Source: Hemileia vastatrix
Lineage: Eukaryota; Basidiomycota; Pucciniomycetes; Pucciniales; Zaghouaniaceae
NCBI GenBank assembly: GCA_030280995.1
Contig: JASXTE010000011.1
Location: forward strand, 124,001 to 188,000
Length of the DNA: 64,000 nt
Direction of reading: 5' to 3'
Shown here piece after piece: positions 12,622-23,701 of the stretch. The notes under the pieces were generated by a model, which was given only the letters and a program-made list of their open reading frames with translations, had not been told where the DNA came from and searched no databases. Position numbers and translations under genes: made by a program. Within the stretch, counting starts at the first letter, position 1. Every line of letters begins with the position of its first letter.

Positions 12622-12945
12622 AAATATAAATTGAGATCTCATATTTTTTTGAATTAAAGATATAATTGTAGCTAGTTACATAAAATAATATTCAATTGTT
12701 ATGTGTTGTTTCTTCCTGCATATTGTTCTATTAGTTATGTTGAATTTATGCCCCTGCTTATTAAGTATGGTGAAAGGAGCATAACGACAAATTGTTAAGC
12801 CTTGGAACATAAGATACAAGATGAAAAAAACTTACTTGGTAACTGTGAGAAAAAATAAGTCGACGTAGCAGACTAGAATTTGAAATACCTTTCTGCTACG
12901 TTGCGCTGAAGTAGCGGTGGATATATCGGCTGTTTGCACGTGGTG
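12622..12945 (-). repeat. CACTA-1 right terminal inverted repeat
   Basis: Inverted partner of 4524-4846. Its outer end reads CACCACGTGCAAACAGCCG on the minus strand and is followed on the plus strand by the TGA target duplication (12946-12948). Confidence 0.85.
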
Positions 12946-12948
12946 TGA

Positions 12949-13119
12949 CAGGTGAGAGGTGAAATAAAAATTAATACTAAAATAAAATAAAAAAATTCAA
13001 ATTGTTCATTTAAAAGTGACATTTACAGAAACTTTGAAATAAATCAAATAATTTGACATATACAGTAAATACATTATATTAATACACTCTTTATAGAACA
13101 ACCTTAATATTTTCAATAT
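12949..13119. other. AT-rich spacer, possibly remainder of the gypsy A LTR
   Basis: Lies immediately after the right TGA duplication of CACTA-1, so it should be the continuation of the LTR interrupted at 4523. No feature is visible beyond AT richness. Confidence 0.35.
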
Positions 13120-13379
13120 CACCACACAATATGGGGGCAGACTTGCTAGAAAGTCCGCAACCTTGGACCCAAACTCACCACAGATTGAATACACATTGAG
13201 CTATTGATAAAGGAACCATACAATCAGGGATGAACACCACTTAGCAGAACAGTTTTAGATGGGTGTTCAAGTAGATTTCAGTATGGGTTCAGTATGAGTT
13301 CAGTCTGAGTTCCATCTAAGTTCCATCTGAGTTCAGGTTGAGGAATTTCTAGCAAATCCACCCCCTATATTGTGTAGTG
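13120..13379 (+). mobile_element. MITE copy 2 (260 bp, CACCA-type termini)
   Basis: Starts CACCACACAATATGGGGGCA and ends TATATTGTGTAGTG, with target duplication TAT on both sides (13117-13119, 13380-13382). It is the same family as 8348-8608. The inner right palindrome is degraded (GGAATTTCTAGCAAATCC). Non-coding. Confidence 0.88.
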
Positions 13380-15262
13380 TATTTCATTCTGGAATTTTCT
13401 TTTCTCTCATACTCCTGTTGTAAACAATCCTATAGTACTAGCTATAGGCCTTGACCAAGGGAGTTGGAGAAACCCCAGAGAAAATCTCCTGTCCCTTTAG
13501 AAAAATAAAGTGAGATTTACCTGCTACAGTAAATTGGTTCCTGTTTGCCAAAGCCCCCTTTCCAACACACTTGACTGCCTGTTCAGCCAAGAAAGTAGTC
13601 TCCAGACAGACTACCAAACCAAAAAACTGAAATGTAGACCAATGTCCACACCAGAGAAAGCAATGATACTTGATTTAGGTTTCAAATCCACACCAGAGAC
13701 AGCAATAATACTTGATATAGCTTGCAAGACTTTACCAGAGAAACCAGTTGCCAAGTTAAGTTAAATGAGGAACTCACCTTGCAACAAACATAGCCAATTG
13801 TGGCCGAAAAAAAGTGAACACTGAGTGAGGAACAAGGATATCACCTCCGGATGGTTGTATGACAATTAAAGTTGCCCCAAACTGTCTTATTCACTATGTA
13901 CACACAGACCACTATCTAAAAGTTCATGCACACCAACAAATTCGGCGTTCTTGAGTGCCAAATTGCATAAAACTCCTCTAGAAATGCTTCCCAGCCTTCT
14001 AGTACCAAGGCTGACAGTCCGCCTGAGGCAGCCGGACCACCCTGAAGCCAGAAAACCACCAAAAATACTCAAAATACTTAGAAAAATATACTACAACTAC
14101 TAAAACCTTTAAAGCACATAATTAGGCTATAACAACATTGTGACATAAAATGAAGAGAAAAATTAGCTCATTCTAATGGTACTAAGCACTTAACCCTAAG
14201 ACTTAAGGTTAGCCCGTAAAACAGAAACAAAATTAAACAGCTATCTTTTTAAATGAAAAAAGAGAAATAATCCCTTTAATACTTAAAATCTGAAAAATGT
14301 CATCAAGACATAAAATATAGAGAGAAACTGGGGCTATCCAATGGCAGTACCCACATCCCTGAAGTCCTAATATTTGCTGAACAAATACATATAAAAAACC
14401 AATTATTAAACAATGCCTTTTTAGAAATATCAAAACAACGCCAAATAGACCAACAAAGGGCCCCTCTAATGTTGGAAGACCACACTGTATATAGGATTTT
14501 TTAGCTCTGTGTTTTCTCTCCTTTTTCCCTATATAAGGCCTCCCATTTTTTTTGTTTTCAATCATCTTTTATTTAATTACATTTTTATTAAATACAACCA
14601 ATAAATTTTTTTATTGCTACCATTTTTGCTTTAGTATTTACAATTTTGTAATTCTAACCCATCTAAATAATAATAATAATATATTTATACCTTTTGTTTG
14701 AGTGATAAATCATAAAGGTAAAAATATACATAACTTTACTTTGAAATCCTTGATAATCCACCTCTCACTGCCATTGGATCTCCGTTAAACTCTTCTAGAC
14801 CACTAGGATCCAATAACAGTTTCATTATTAGTAGGGACTCATGTGGTGAATGTAGGTTATACAATAGGTATGAAGGTAGTACAGTACCTATTATTAAGTC
14901 AGGAATCTTGAGAAACTTAGGGTGTGTACAGGAAATTGGAGCATCAGAAACTAATTGTTGTTCTTGTCTAGATGTTTCAGGAGCTATTAGAACCAAGACT
15001 TATGCTAAAAAATTTACATAGCTTATTGAGAAACATAGTTACCGTTTGATATTTTGTATTAGCGCTAAACTTGTGTGAGAAAGCTAGTAGGGGAAGGAAA
15101 CATAAGAAAGGGGTGCTGAACATACAAAGGTATATAAGATCACTCACTATAAAAATTGAAGATAAGAAGAAAAAATAGAGTAGATATTTTTGATATATAT
15201 AAAAGAAAAATAGATATATTTTATTTTTTTGTAAATAACAGGTGTGCATACCAGAAGTAGTG
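13380..15262. other. Unclassified region without a supported gene
   Basis: About 1.9 kb. A short plus-strand frame (13510-13764) consists partly of two to three repeats of a 15-residue unit (TPEKAMILDLGFKS, TPETAIILDIACK), reflecting a 45-bp tandem repeat near 13640-13750. A minus-strand frame at 14736-14996 gives 86 residues with no recognisable domain. A CTATATAAGG box lies near 14530 on the plus strand. A GTCCGCC...GGCAGCCGGAC hairpin lies near 14017-14037. It may be an old LTR or the remains of a gene; I cannot assign it. Confidence 0.4.
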
Positions 15263-15912
15263 CTGTAGAGTTATTTTATTGCTACAGTAAGGATAGTATT
15301 AGATAGAGAAATTTAAGAGGGAGTGAATGAGAATACTAGCGCTTACTGAGAGTAAATCTAGCCAAAAGATTGATTACTTATATTAAAATTATTTCCCTTT
15401 TTTATTTTAAAGATCTATAAAAATTTATCCTACTTATTCCCCAATAAATTAAGATAACCAAACATATAATACATTCTTTCACTATCTTTAAATTTAGAAT
15501 GGTGGGTGCTTCTTTTTTTATTCTTTAAAAGAGAAGAACCAACCCATCTGGGATTGTGTCTATAGCTTAGTATTATAGAACAGTTTTTTTCTACAGACTG
15601 TAGAGTTACTTTATTGCTACAGCAAGGATAGTATTAGATAGAGTGCTTCAAGAGGGAGTGACTGAGAATAGATCTAGCCAAAAGATAGATTACTTATATT
15701 AAAATATATTATTTCTTTTGTTGAGTAAAGTCCTCTATTAAACCATTCTAATTTCTTCCCCAAAATATATAACCACACTTATAATACATGCTTTCACTGT
15801 TTTTAGATATTATAGTGGCAGGCACTACTTTTTAAATGAGTTTTAGAAAGGAGAACCAACCCATACAGGATTGTGTCTATAACTTAGTATTATAGAACTT
15901 TCTTTCTACAGA
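15263..15912 (+). repeat. Tandem duplication, two units of about 335 and 315 bp
   Basis: The unit starting CTGTAGAGTTATTTTATTGC (15263) recurs at 15598 (CTGTAGAGTTACTTTATTGC). Both units contain AGGATAGTATTAGATAGAG, a CCAAAAGAT.GATTACTTATA block and ATTGTGTCTATA.CTTAGTA near the end. Units are separated by substitutions and small indels, suggesting an old duplication. Non-coding. Confidence 0.85.
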
Positions 15913-15997
15913 AGCTTGGTTGATGCAAGTGGCCCCTATCTTTCATTGAACATGTAAATCATAAATTCAGCAAAAAAGCTTTTGGTTTCTCAATTTG

Positions 15998-16561
15998 CTA
16001 TAACAAACCAGCTCTTTTGTCTGTCAATCTTTTAGATTTTTGACAAGAATCACATGTCTCAAAAAATTTTTGAACATCATCAGACATGTTAATCCACCAA
16101 GCTGTATTTTTTACTCTAGCTAATGTTTTATGGAAGTCAAAATGACCTGCTAATATATCATCATGACATATATTTAACATTAACTCAATCATTGAAGGGG
16201 TAATCACAATTAAATTACTTAATTTCTTCCTGTAATATATAAAACCATCCTCAATGGAAAATTTTCCTTTTTCTAATGCTTCCCTATATTTTTGTGGTAA
16301 TGTTTTTATTAAAACACTCATTGAAGCATTAGATGTATCATTTAATATTTTAGTAAGTTTACTCAAGTCAGGATCAGAAGAAAAATTATCAAGAATTGAC
16401 TGGATAAATTCATCCTCAAGATCTACAATATAAATGCCATAAATGTTAATAATCTCTGTTTCATGAACATAAGCATGATTATCATCATTACTAGTTAGCC
16501 GTACTCTAGATAACAAACTCACATTAGAGTGTAAAGTTCCTGATCTATGTGTAATATTCAT
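15998..16561 (-). pseudogene. gypsy B integrase N-terminal region (truncated)
   Basis: Encodes the linker after RNase H and the complete HHCC zinc domain: HDDILAGHFDFHKTL then FFETCDSCQKSKR. The catalytic core is missing because homology to the family ends just downstream near 15975. A stop follows RAGLL at 15998, where copy C continues QQIEQPKAPWE. Confidence 0.85.
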
Positions 16562-16564
16562 CTG

Positions 16565-17821
16565 TCATCTATATTCTTGTACAGCCAATTGCCATCTAAA
16601 CATATTTCTATTAGGATTTTTCATGTTTAAGAGTGACTTAACTTCACTACAGTCAGTTATTAGCTCAAATTTTTGGTCTTCAAGGTAATAATGTAGCTTC
16701 TCAAGAGCCCATACTACTTCCAAGCATTTAAGTTGAGTAGCACCATATTTCAATTCACTACTTCTTAGAGTACGTGAAATATAGAAAATAACTACTTCTG
16801 ACATGTTTCCTTAAATAAGTTGTTTTTGATGCAGAGAAGCACCCAAAACAATAAAACTTGCATCAGTATACAATACTAAAGGTAATTTAAAATCTGGCAA
16901 TCCCAAGATAGGAGCTGTCATAAAACATTCTTTCAAATTATCAAAAGCCTGTTTTCTTTCTTTATTCCAAATGAAAGCTTCTGATTTCTTTATCAGTGTG
17001 GTCAATGGTGCAGCAATTAATAGATAGTTCTTTATATATTGTCTATAATAACCACAAATACCAAGAAAAGATTGTACATCCTTTACATTTTGAAGAATCC
17101 CAATATTCTTGATTGTAGCCACCTTATTTTGGTCTACAAATATTTTTAAGCCAGATACAATATGACCAAGAAATTTTAAAGACTCAAACCCAAATTTACA
17201 TTTTTTCAGTGCAAGGGTCATTTTTATTTCATCCATCTTCTGAAATACCTTCTTTAAATGGATTAAGTGCTCATCATATGTCTTAGAGAACACTATGATG
17301 TCATCAATGTATACCATTAACCATCCTTCTATCATTTCATTATGGAATGTTGTATCCATTAACTTCTGAAATACTGAAGGAGCATTTTTTGGTCTAAGTG
17401 GCATCCTAACATATTTATATATTCCCATATGTGTTATTATCAACAAAAAGTTCTGTAAATTCTTTTCAACAGGAATTTGATGGTACCCTACATTTCCATC
17501 TAGGCAACTTATGTATTTAGCACCTTTAAGGGTAGCATGTATAGAGGAAATCCTTGGCAAGGGGTAAATATCATCTACTTTAAATGAATTTAATGCTCTA
17601 TAATCACCACACAGTCTTACTTTATCTTGTACATAAGAAATTAGCACTGGTGATATCACACAATAGTTTGGTGTAGTTTCAACCTTTTCAATAATTTTCA
17701 TGTTTAATAAAATTCTAATATTATCCTCTATGTCTTTTCTCTTCATTGGTGAAGCAGGGTATGGTTTCATTTTAAGACTAGCAGGAATATTGTCCATTTC
17801 ACAGGTTAAACTAATCTTCAT
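16565..17821 (-). pseudogene. gypsy B reverse transcriptase and RNase H
   Basis: The long open segment 17821-16811 contains KVRLCGDYRALNSF, YISCLDGNVGYHQIPV, MPLRPKNAPSVFQ and the catalytic YIDDIIVFS, so the reverse transcriptase core is nearly intact. RNase H begins with VLYTDASFIVLGASL and, after a stop near 16809, continues through KFELITDCSEVKSLLN (16804-16565). This is the best preserved reverse transcriptase of the three gypsy copies. Confidence 0.88.
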
Positions 17822-17844
17822 CTCATTATCTTTTACAAGGCAAG

Positions 17845-18640
17845 TTAATTGTTCCCATGTGAAAAATCCATTGGAAATGCTATAATTAAGTCCATAATAT
17901 TTGTCTTCTCAGCTTCAATTATCTGAGTGCCAAATGATACTTTAGAAATTTCTGTTTCCAGAAGTTCCATCTCATTGGATTCTCTTCCTTTGCAAGGAAT
18001 ATCTATAACTGACTCAATGTGTAAGACTTTGTTAAAAGAATTTATTTTAAAGTTTCTTTTACCATTCATTCCAATTGTAAAATTATTATTAGAAGCATCT
18101 AATTTCACACCAAACCTTGTCAAAATGTCATTTACAATAATAAAACAGCTACTAAAATATGTATTATCCATTACTACAAATTCACAAGTTACTCTAAAAT
18201 AAACATATTGATGTTTAAAGAAAACAGCAGCTTTTTATCTACCAATGGGGTGTAGTACTGATCCAAAAACACTCCAATTTTTACTTTGTAGGGGTTCAAG
18301 ATTTGACTCATAATCACTATCAATTTTTTGTAATGTATTTGCAGAAACACCAGAATCAGAAGCTCCTATGTCCAATACTAAATTTAAATTTTCTCCAGAA
18401 AGCATTTCTGGAACTGAGATAGGTGTCATTTTTAAGTTATCAGCTTGTATATCCTTAATTATTTCAGCATCTTAAAAATTCATTGATGATATATTTGAGT
18501 CAATATTTAATGTTGGATTTTCAAAGATGGAAAAATCATCTTCCAGCATACAGACTTCATTTTCATCACTATATGAGATATTACTGTCATAATCACTTGA
18601 ATATTTACTTTTTTCTGTTTCATTTTCAGATTCTTGCTTA
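17845..18640 (-). pseudogene. gypsy B protease region
   Basis: The retroviral-type aspartic protease is visible as LVLDIGASDSGVSANT (18429-18235). The DSG active-site triad reads DIG, so the enzyme would be inactive. It continues after a stop into the conserved GNDILTRFGVKLD-type segment (18171-17845). The zinc knuckle lies upstream near 18640-18700, in fragmented frames. Confidence 0.75.
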
Positions 18641-20742
18641 TTTTAAACAATATTTATATTTTTCTCACATTTGTGACCTTTAACCCAAGGCTTATTACAC
18701 TTATACAAAGTATTTGTCTCATACTTTTTAGGTACTACAGGTGCAGTAGGTTTTTTCTGCTTTTCCTGCAGTGTTTTTGAATTCTGATTTTTTACAGGTT
18801 CATTATTCTGTTTATAAGTTGTGTACCTTGCTTCATACTTATGGTTTAATAATATTTAATTACAAATATTAATGAATTCAGAGTATTCATTAACCATTAT
18901 TGTTCTAGCTACAACAATGTCTCTGAAAGATATATGTAATTTATATATTATTTTTTTCTTTCTATAAGTTAAAATCCATATTCGGCTCAATGGCTTTTAA
19001 TATTTTATTTAAATTCATTGAAAATACCATAGGTTTTTCACCATTCAACAGATTATACCTTGTTTTCAAATATAATCTTTGTTGAGTTAGTCTGAATTTA
19101 GAACCTCCATATTGTTTTTCAATCAGATGTTTTCATTCAGCCCAAGAGTAATCTTTACCCCCACTTAATACAGCCTCAAACCATAATAAATCAACATCCT
19201 TAAATAATGAAATTAGTTTTGATGTTATTTCCTCATCTGGTAACTTATATGAGAATTTTAAATTGTCAATTATTTGAATAAAATGCTGCTAATCAGAGCT
19301 GGATTCCCCATCATAAGTTGGGTACCGATCAATCATTGGCCAGTTCTTCTGATTGGGTTTAATCTCACAAATCTTAGGCAAATTCAATAACTCACTTACT
19401 TTGAATAAATGGTCTTTATTTCCTTTCGAACGGATTTGTGACTTAAATTTGTTTTCTCAGACTTGACACTTCCACTAGATGGCTTTACTTGTGGTGGCAT
19501 CTGGAATGATTGAGATTCATTTTTGCAAATGAAAGGATTATTATTATACTGTGTATACTTATGATTATCCTGATTCATTAGTAGATTAGCAGTTTTAATC
19601 TCAACCTTACTTAATCTTTGTAACAGATAAGAGACACTTTGATTTGTTTGTTCAAAAGTTAACTTTGTTCTTGATTCATATTTCAATAAATGTGCTTCAT
19701 ACTATTTTTCTAACTCACAGAATTTGTTTGAAAGGTCACTATATTTATTACTTAAGGAATCATATTTAAGAGTTAAAGCCAAGTGTTCTTTCTTTAATTA
19801 TTTATTTCTTGTTGCTAGTTGAGAAATATTCAATTTCAAGGACAAAAATGTTTCACTTGTGAGCTTAATTGTTTGTTACTCACACTCAGTCATTCTATTC
19901 CATAATGCTGAAAAAATTCTATGGACAGTTGGATTATTATTAAAATACTCCACATCTTCCTTCTCTCATTCTTCACTATTCTGAGATGCTCTCAACTCAC
20001 TAATAAGTGTTAGCATTTGATATTTAACTGTATTATTATTGTAAATAGTACTATTGTTATTAACAAAAGATAAATAAGGTTTATCTACATCAAAACCTAA
20101 TTTTCTCAAGTCCTCCTCAATTTTCTGAACAGATTTCACATAAATTATATTACCTGCAATGTAATCATCAGTATTGTGTGAAATCTGAGAGGGTAATCTA
20201 CTTAACAAGGGATAGGAGCAAGCCCTGACTTTTGGTGCTTTTGATTTGCCTTGTAAGGGTGAGATGAGGTTTTCTGATGAGGGGGTGGATCCCTGTTGCA
20301 ATTGTGGCTTTCCCACTGCTGATGGAACCAATCTCACCTCCATTTCTCCACCAATAGCTTGTCCTGGGACTGACCTTATCCTCCTTGGATAGGGGGTTGC
20401 TGGTTTTGCTGTACTCCCTTAAGCTCTGCCAAATTTTAGTTTAGTTTCTGGAATCCTATCCTGCAGTTGTTTTCCACCTTTTCTACTTCCTTTATTATAG
20501 AAGATTTGGACTCCTCTAGTTTCAGAACCTATTTTTCCAGATGGGACATTTGATCCTGAAGAGGAGGTGAAGCCTTTTTTATAGTCATCTTTTTTAATAA
20601 GGTGTTCTTTTTCTCTATGCTCATTGCTTCTGGCTGTGGGTAGGTCTTTCCTTCCATAGTGATGTCCTGGCACAGTGTCATTAGCTTTAGACCTGGTGTT
20701 AAAAGCAGGTTAATCACTTACATTGTCCTGTGGAGAACTCAT
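18641..20742 (-). pseudogene. gypsy B gag
   Basis: The start is placed at the ATG 20742-20740 (MSSPQDN...), aligned with MSALQDN in copy C. Recognisable blocks are a low-complexity N-terminus, VQKIEEDLRKLGFDVDKP (20343-19966), a coiled-coil stretch and the NQSVSYLLQRLSKVEIKTANL segment (19686-19396). A CX2CX4HX4C zinc knuckle follows near 18680. Stops near 20715, 20417, 19966 and 19396 break the frame. Role in the live element: capsid formation and RNA packaging. Confidence 0.8.
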
Positions 20743-21249
20743 TATGATTTAAATAACTATTCTTCACATCTACAAAAGAGAAAACCTGTATGGTAATTAT
20801 TAGACAAAAAATATTAGCAATATAAATACTAATAAAAGTGCTGGAGATTACCGTGAATTTATATTTTTATTTATTAAAATAAAATATAATAAAAATTTGA
20901 AAATATCTGTTAAAAAATAATAAGTTTAGCTAGACCTTTATAAGGGTGAAAAATTAGCTTACCAAGCTTTAATAAAATACCAATTTAATTGGCTGTTATA
21001 TTGGTGACCAAATAACAAGTGAAATTGGGTTTATATTGGGTACAGTTTTACTAATGTATATACCTAATTTTTATTGTAAAAAATTAGTACAATTATTATA
21101 AGGGTTCTTTTCCACAATCACTGAGCTATGATAACCCACTAATGTGCTTCAGACCCAACTATTTTTTTTGTATGAGATATACTAGAGTAATAAACATTTC
21201 CTAAGGCTTATACTAAATAATAAGTAATAATTAAGGAAAGACCCCCAAT
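20743..21249 (-). other. gypsy B leader between 5' LTR and gag
   Basis: Minus strand begins ATTGGGGGTCTTTCCTTAA directly after the LTR end (ACACTGACA), the same as in copy C at 47914. This is the expected place of the primer binding site. The rest is AT-rich and non-coding, similar to 47914-48422. Confidence 0.7.
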
Positions 21250-22115
21250 TGTCAGTGTATGCTAGTTTCTAAGTATTATTTAATAGTAAATATTAATATT
21301 CCTACTACTTATTGATAAATTATTTAGTGATTAAACCTCGGCAGATGACTAATAAAATAGTTATTCTCAATATAAACTCACAATATTTGGATTTTGTGCA
21401 TGCTAGTAGTGGAAAATAGGTTAATAAAATATATTTATAGCTAATATAAAGATAATATCAATTTATAAACTCTTTAAAATATATTTATGTATGATGATAA
21501 TTTTTTTATAATATTTATTTGAATTGTAGTAAGTGAGTGATGTCTAATAACCTTTCAAATCCTCCTTTACTTATACCAAAATCCACTGGAGTGCACAGAC
21601 CTTCAATCCAGATGATGTCACTGCTCTCCCCTGCAATTAAAGCACTCTGAGGGCCCATCACTTCCTCATAGTGTTCACTTCAATCATTTTCAACACCCAG
21701 ACCTCCAGTAAGGAACCTATATCACAATAAATGATATCATAAACCCATACCATAAATAGAGAAAACAGATAAAAGCGGATACCATAAAGAAATAGGTAAA
21801 ATAACTCATCCAAATAGTATATAGTGAAACCCAAAGCATATAAAGGAGCCAAATCAACTTTCCAAGCATCCATATTAACCCAGTAGTCATATACCAACCC
21901 ATAAATCCATGAAAATCCATAAAAAGAAGCAGATTAAGTTGTCCAAACTGGATATATGCACCTGAAAAAGGTTTATATACTTGTATAGGTGCTGTGAGTA
22001 CACTGAATATGTCAATATGACCTAAAATAAGCATAAAAATAAAGCTTATAGGCTATTTAGAGGTTAAAACCTGCTTATAGACCTATATATACATAATATA
22101 ACTACATATTTCATT
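21250..22115 (-). repeat. gypsy B 5' LTR, distal piece
   Basis: Reverse complement matches the gypsy C LTR from its TACACTGACA end (21250) inward to a CATATTTCATT break at 22115. The remaining about 290 bp of the same LTR lies at 58182-58471. The break is flanked by a direct ATT duplication (22113-22115, 58179-58181), showing insertion of a CACCA-ended element. Lengths of the pieces (866 + 290) sum to about the 1176 bp of the gypsy C LTR. Confidence 0.88.
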
Positions 22116-22247
22116 CACCATGCAATATGTTGGGCAGAATTGCTAGCAAGTCCACAAACTTGAAACCTAATTCATATCTTTTTGAGCCCACATTGAATTA
22201 GTGATGAAACCACCAAGAAAAAATATTGACATTCTGGTGAACTCAAT

Positions 22248-22361
22248 AGGGGGTATCAATGTTGACCAATCCACAATTAAATTAATTGCGGAAAATAATC
22301 TGCATACCCTAATAATCTTCCCCATTTATTTTTGCTAATAATTGGGTTATTAGACACTTTA
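22248..22361 (+). repeat. Harbinger-1 left terminal region
   Basis: Reverse complement is closely related to 59040-59149 (Harbinger-2 terminus): shared GTATCAATGTTGACCAATCC, a CACAATTAAATTAATTG block and GCTAATAATT.GGTTATTAGAC. The first 17 bases also pair with the Harbinger-1 right end at 56423. Interrupted at 22362 by a solo LTR. Confidence 0.8.
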
Positions 22362-23498
22362 TGTCAGCCAGGCTATTCCAGGAGTCCAGTAAATGATATG
22401 TTAACTTAAAAGACCTGAAAGAGGGCGTAAGAATTTTATTTAATGTATATAAATTAATATTTTATTTCATAATAAAATTATATAAGTATCTTATTACATA
22501 TAAGTGTTATATTAATTTTATTGTTTATATAAATTTTTATACATCTAAATTAAACATGATATATTTTATATTCTACAAATAATGGCGCATTTTTATGTAT
22601 TTAATAATTATAAATTTATATTTAATTAATTAAAAACATATATTATAATTATAAGTGTAAAATTGACTTATAATATAATTAAATTAATTATTTAAATTTA
22701 TATATTAAATAACACCTTTCATATAATATTAAAAAATAATTAATGACGCTTCTTTTGACCCTTAATTGTGTCAGGAAAAACAATTAATTAATTTATACTA
22801 AATTGAGATTAATTACATATTTTGTTGCGTAAAAATATTCTCTGTTTCACTTAAAAATCCTTAAATCAGACTGTACAATCTGTTTTGAATTATTTTTCTC
22901 ATAGTCCCTATGTCACAGGCTTGTTTAGTTATTCACTATTTTTACTTACTGATTTGGAATTAATGGTGGGAAAATTGGATTCTTAATTGGGGTTTTTAAT
23001 TATTTGTTTCATATTTTTCTCTACATTGTTATGTTTCACTTACTCTTTGATATACTTGTTTTATCCTATTATAATTCTTGTATTTACAAATATAGTGGCG
23101 CTTCAGAGGACCCATTGCCTATAAAAGGGCCTTGGATAATCCCCTGTAGCATCATCACTTACTATACACTCAACAACTTAAAGATAATTTTATCACGTTT
23201 ATTATTATTTTTATTAGTATTACAATCTAATTTAAAATTCTATATAACAATTAAAAGGTTGCCTTAAGTCTGATAGTAATTAAAGTGTTTGCCGCACAGA
23301 ACCCTTACTTAAAATAATATTAATATTAATAAAACCCAATTCTGTGTCACCTCTCAAATCACTCATTGTTGCTTTCTCTTCAATAAATTAAATAATTTCA
23401 TTAGACTTTATTTCTTTTATTTCTCAAATCACCATTACCTTCTTGTCCTCCTCTCTTTCTTCCCTCTTTTCTTCTCTCTTCTAGATGACTGACCGACA
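22362..23498 (+). mobile_element. Solo LTR (1137 bp)
   Basis: Begins TGTCAGCCAGGCTATTCCAG and ends GACCGACA. A 5-bp duplication CTTTA flanks it (22357-22361, 23499-23503). Removing it joins the Harbinger-1 sequence as in Harbinger-2 (TTATTAGAC..TTTA followed by TGTCA.TGT.CACCTCT). A TATAAAAG box near 23121 and an AATAAATTAAATAA stretch near 23380 fit promoter and polyadenylation sites of an LTR. Its start resembles the gypsy A LTR. Confidence 0.85.
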
Positions 23499-23701
23499 CT
23501 TTACGTGTCAGTGTACACCTCTTATCCAACATTTTTTTACTCAATTTTTCATAACCACATCTTAGACTACTCTCTGGATATGCCTTCTACCTAGCTGCAC
23601 ACTCACATTCTCATCCCATCCTGTCCATTCTATCCGCTCAGAACCCCTCACCATCTCATATGCTTGTTTCTGCTCCTTTTCATCTTCATTTATATTTTAA
23701 C

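Larger units (their letters stand above)
4524..12945. mobile_element. CACTA-1: CACTA-like (En/Spm, Tnp2) DNA transposon, 8.4 kb
   Basis: The sequence from 4524 inward and from 12945 outward are inverted copies for about 320 bp, both containing ACCACGTGCAAACAGCCG. The right terminus reads CACCACG on its strand; the left has A for the first C. A 3-bp duplication TGA flanks both ends (4521-4523, 12946-12948), as in CACTA elements. Two convergent genes lie inside: a spliced companion gene (+) and a Tnp2 transposase (-). The element sits inside the 3' LTR of gypsy A and itself contains a MITE at 8348-8608. Confidence 0.88.
15975..21249 (-). mobile_element. gypsy copy B, internal region, 3' end lost
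   Basis: Minus-strand paralogue of copy C, running from its leader next to the LTR (21249) through gag, protease, reverse transcriptase, RNase H and the integrase zinc domain. Homology to copy C stops abruptly near 15975, inside the integrase coding region (after QIEKPKA), so the integrase core, chromodomain and 3' LTR are missing. The 5' LTR is in two pieces (21250-22115 and 58179-58471). The copy lies in Harbinger-2. Confidence 0.88.

Noticed and set aside
13838..13870. Resemblance to a ribosomal RNA 3' end (ATCACCTCCGGATG)
   Set aside because: Only a few bases match and no flanking rRNA sequence is present.
14736..14996. 86-residue minus-strand frame as a possible gene
   Set aside because: No domain, no splice context, no homologous copy in the window; kept only as part of an unclassified region.
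22116..22244. Third short MITE of the 260-bp family
   Set aside because: Only the left end is here; the matching right end with the same ATT duplication is at 58178, and the element's own sequence is about 1.9 kb, so it is a longer relative rather than a third MITE.
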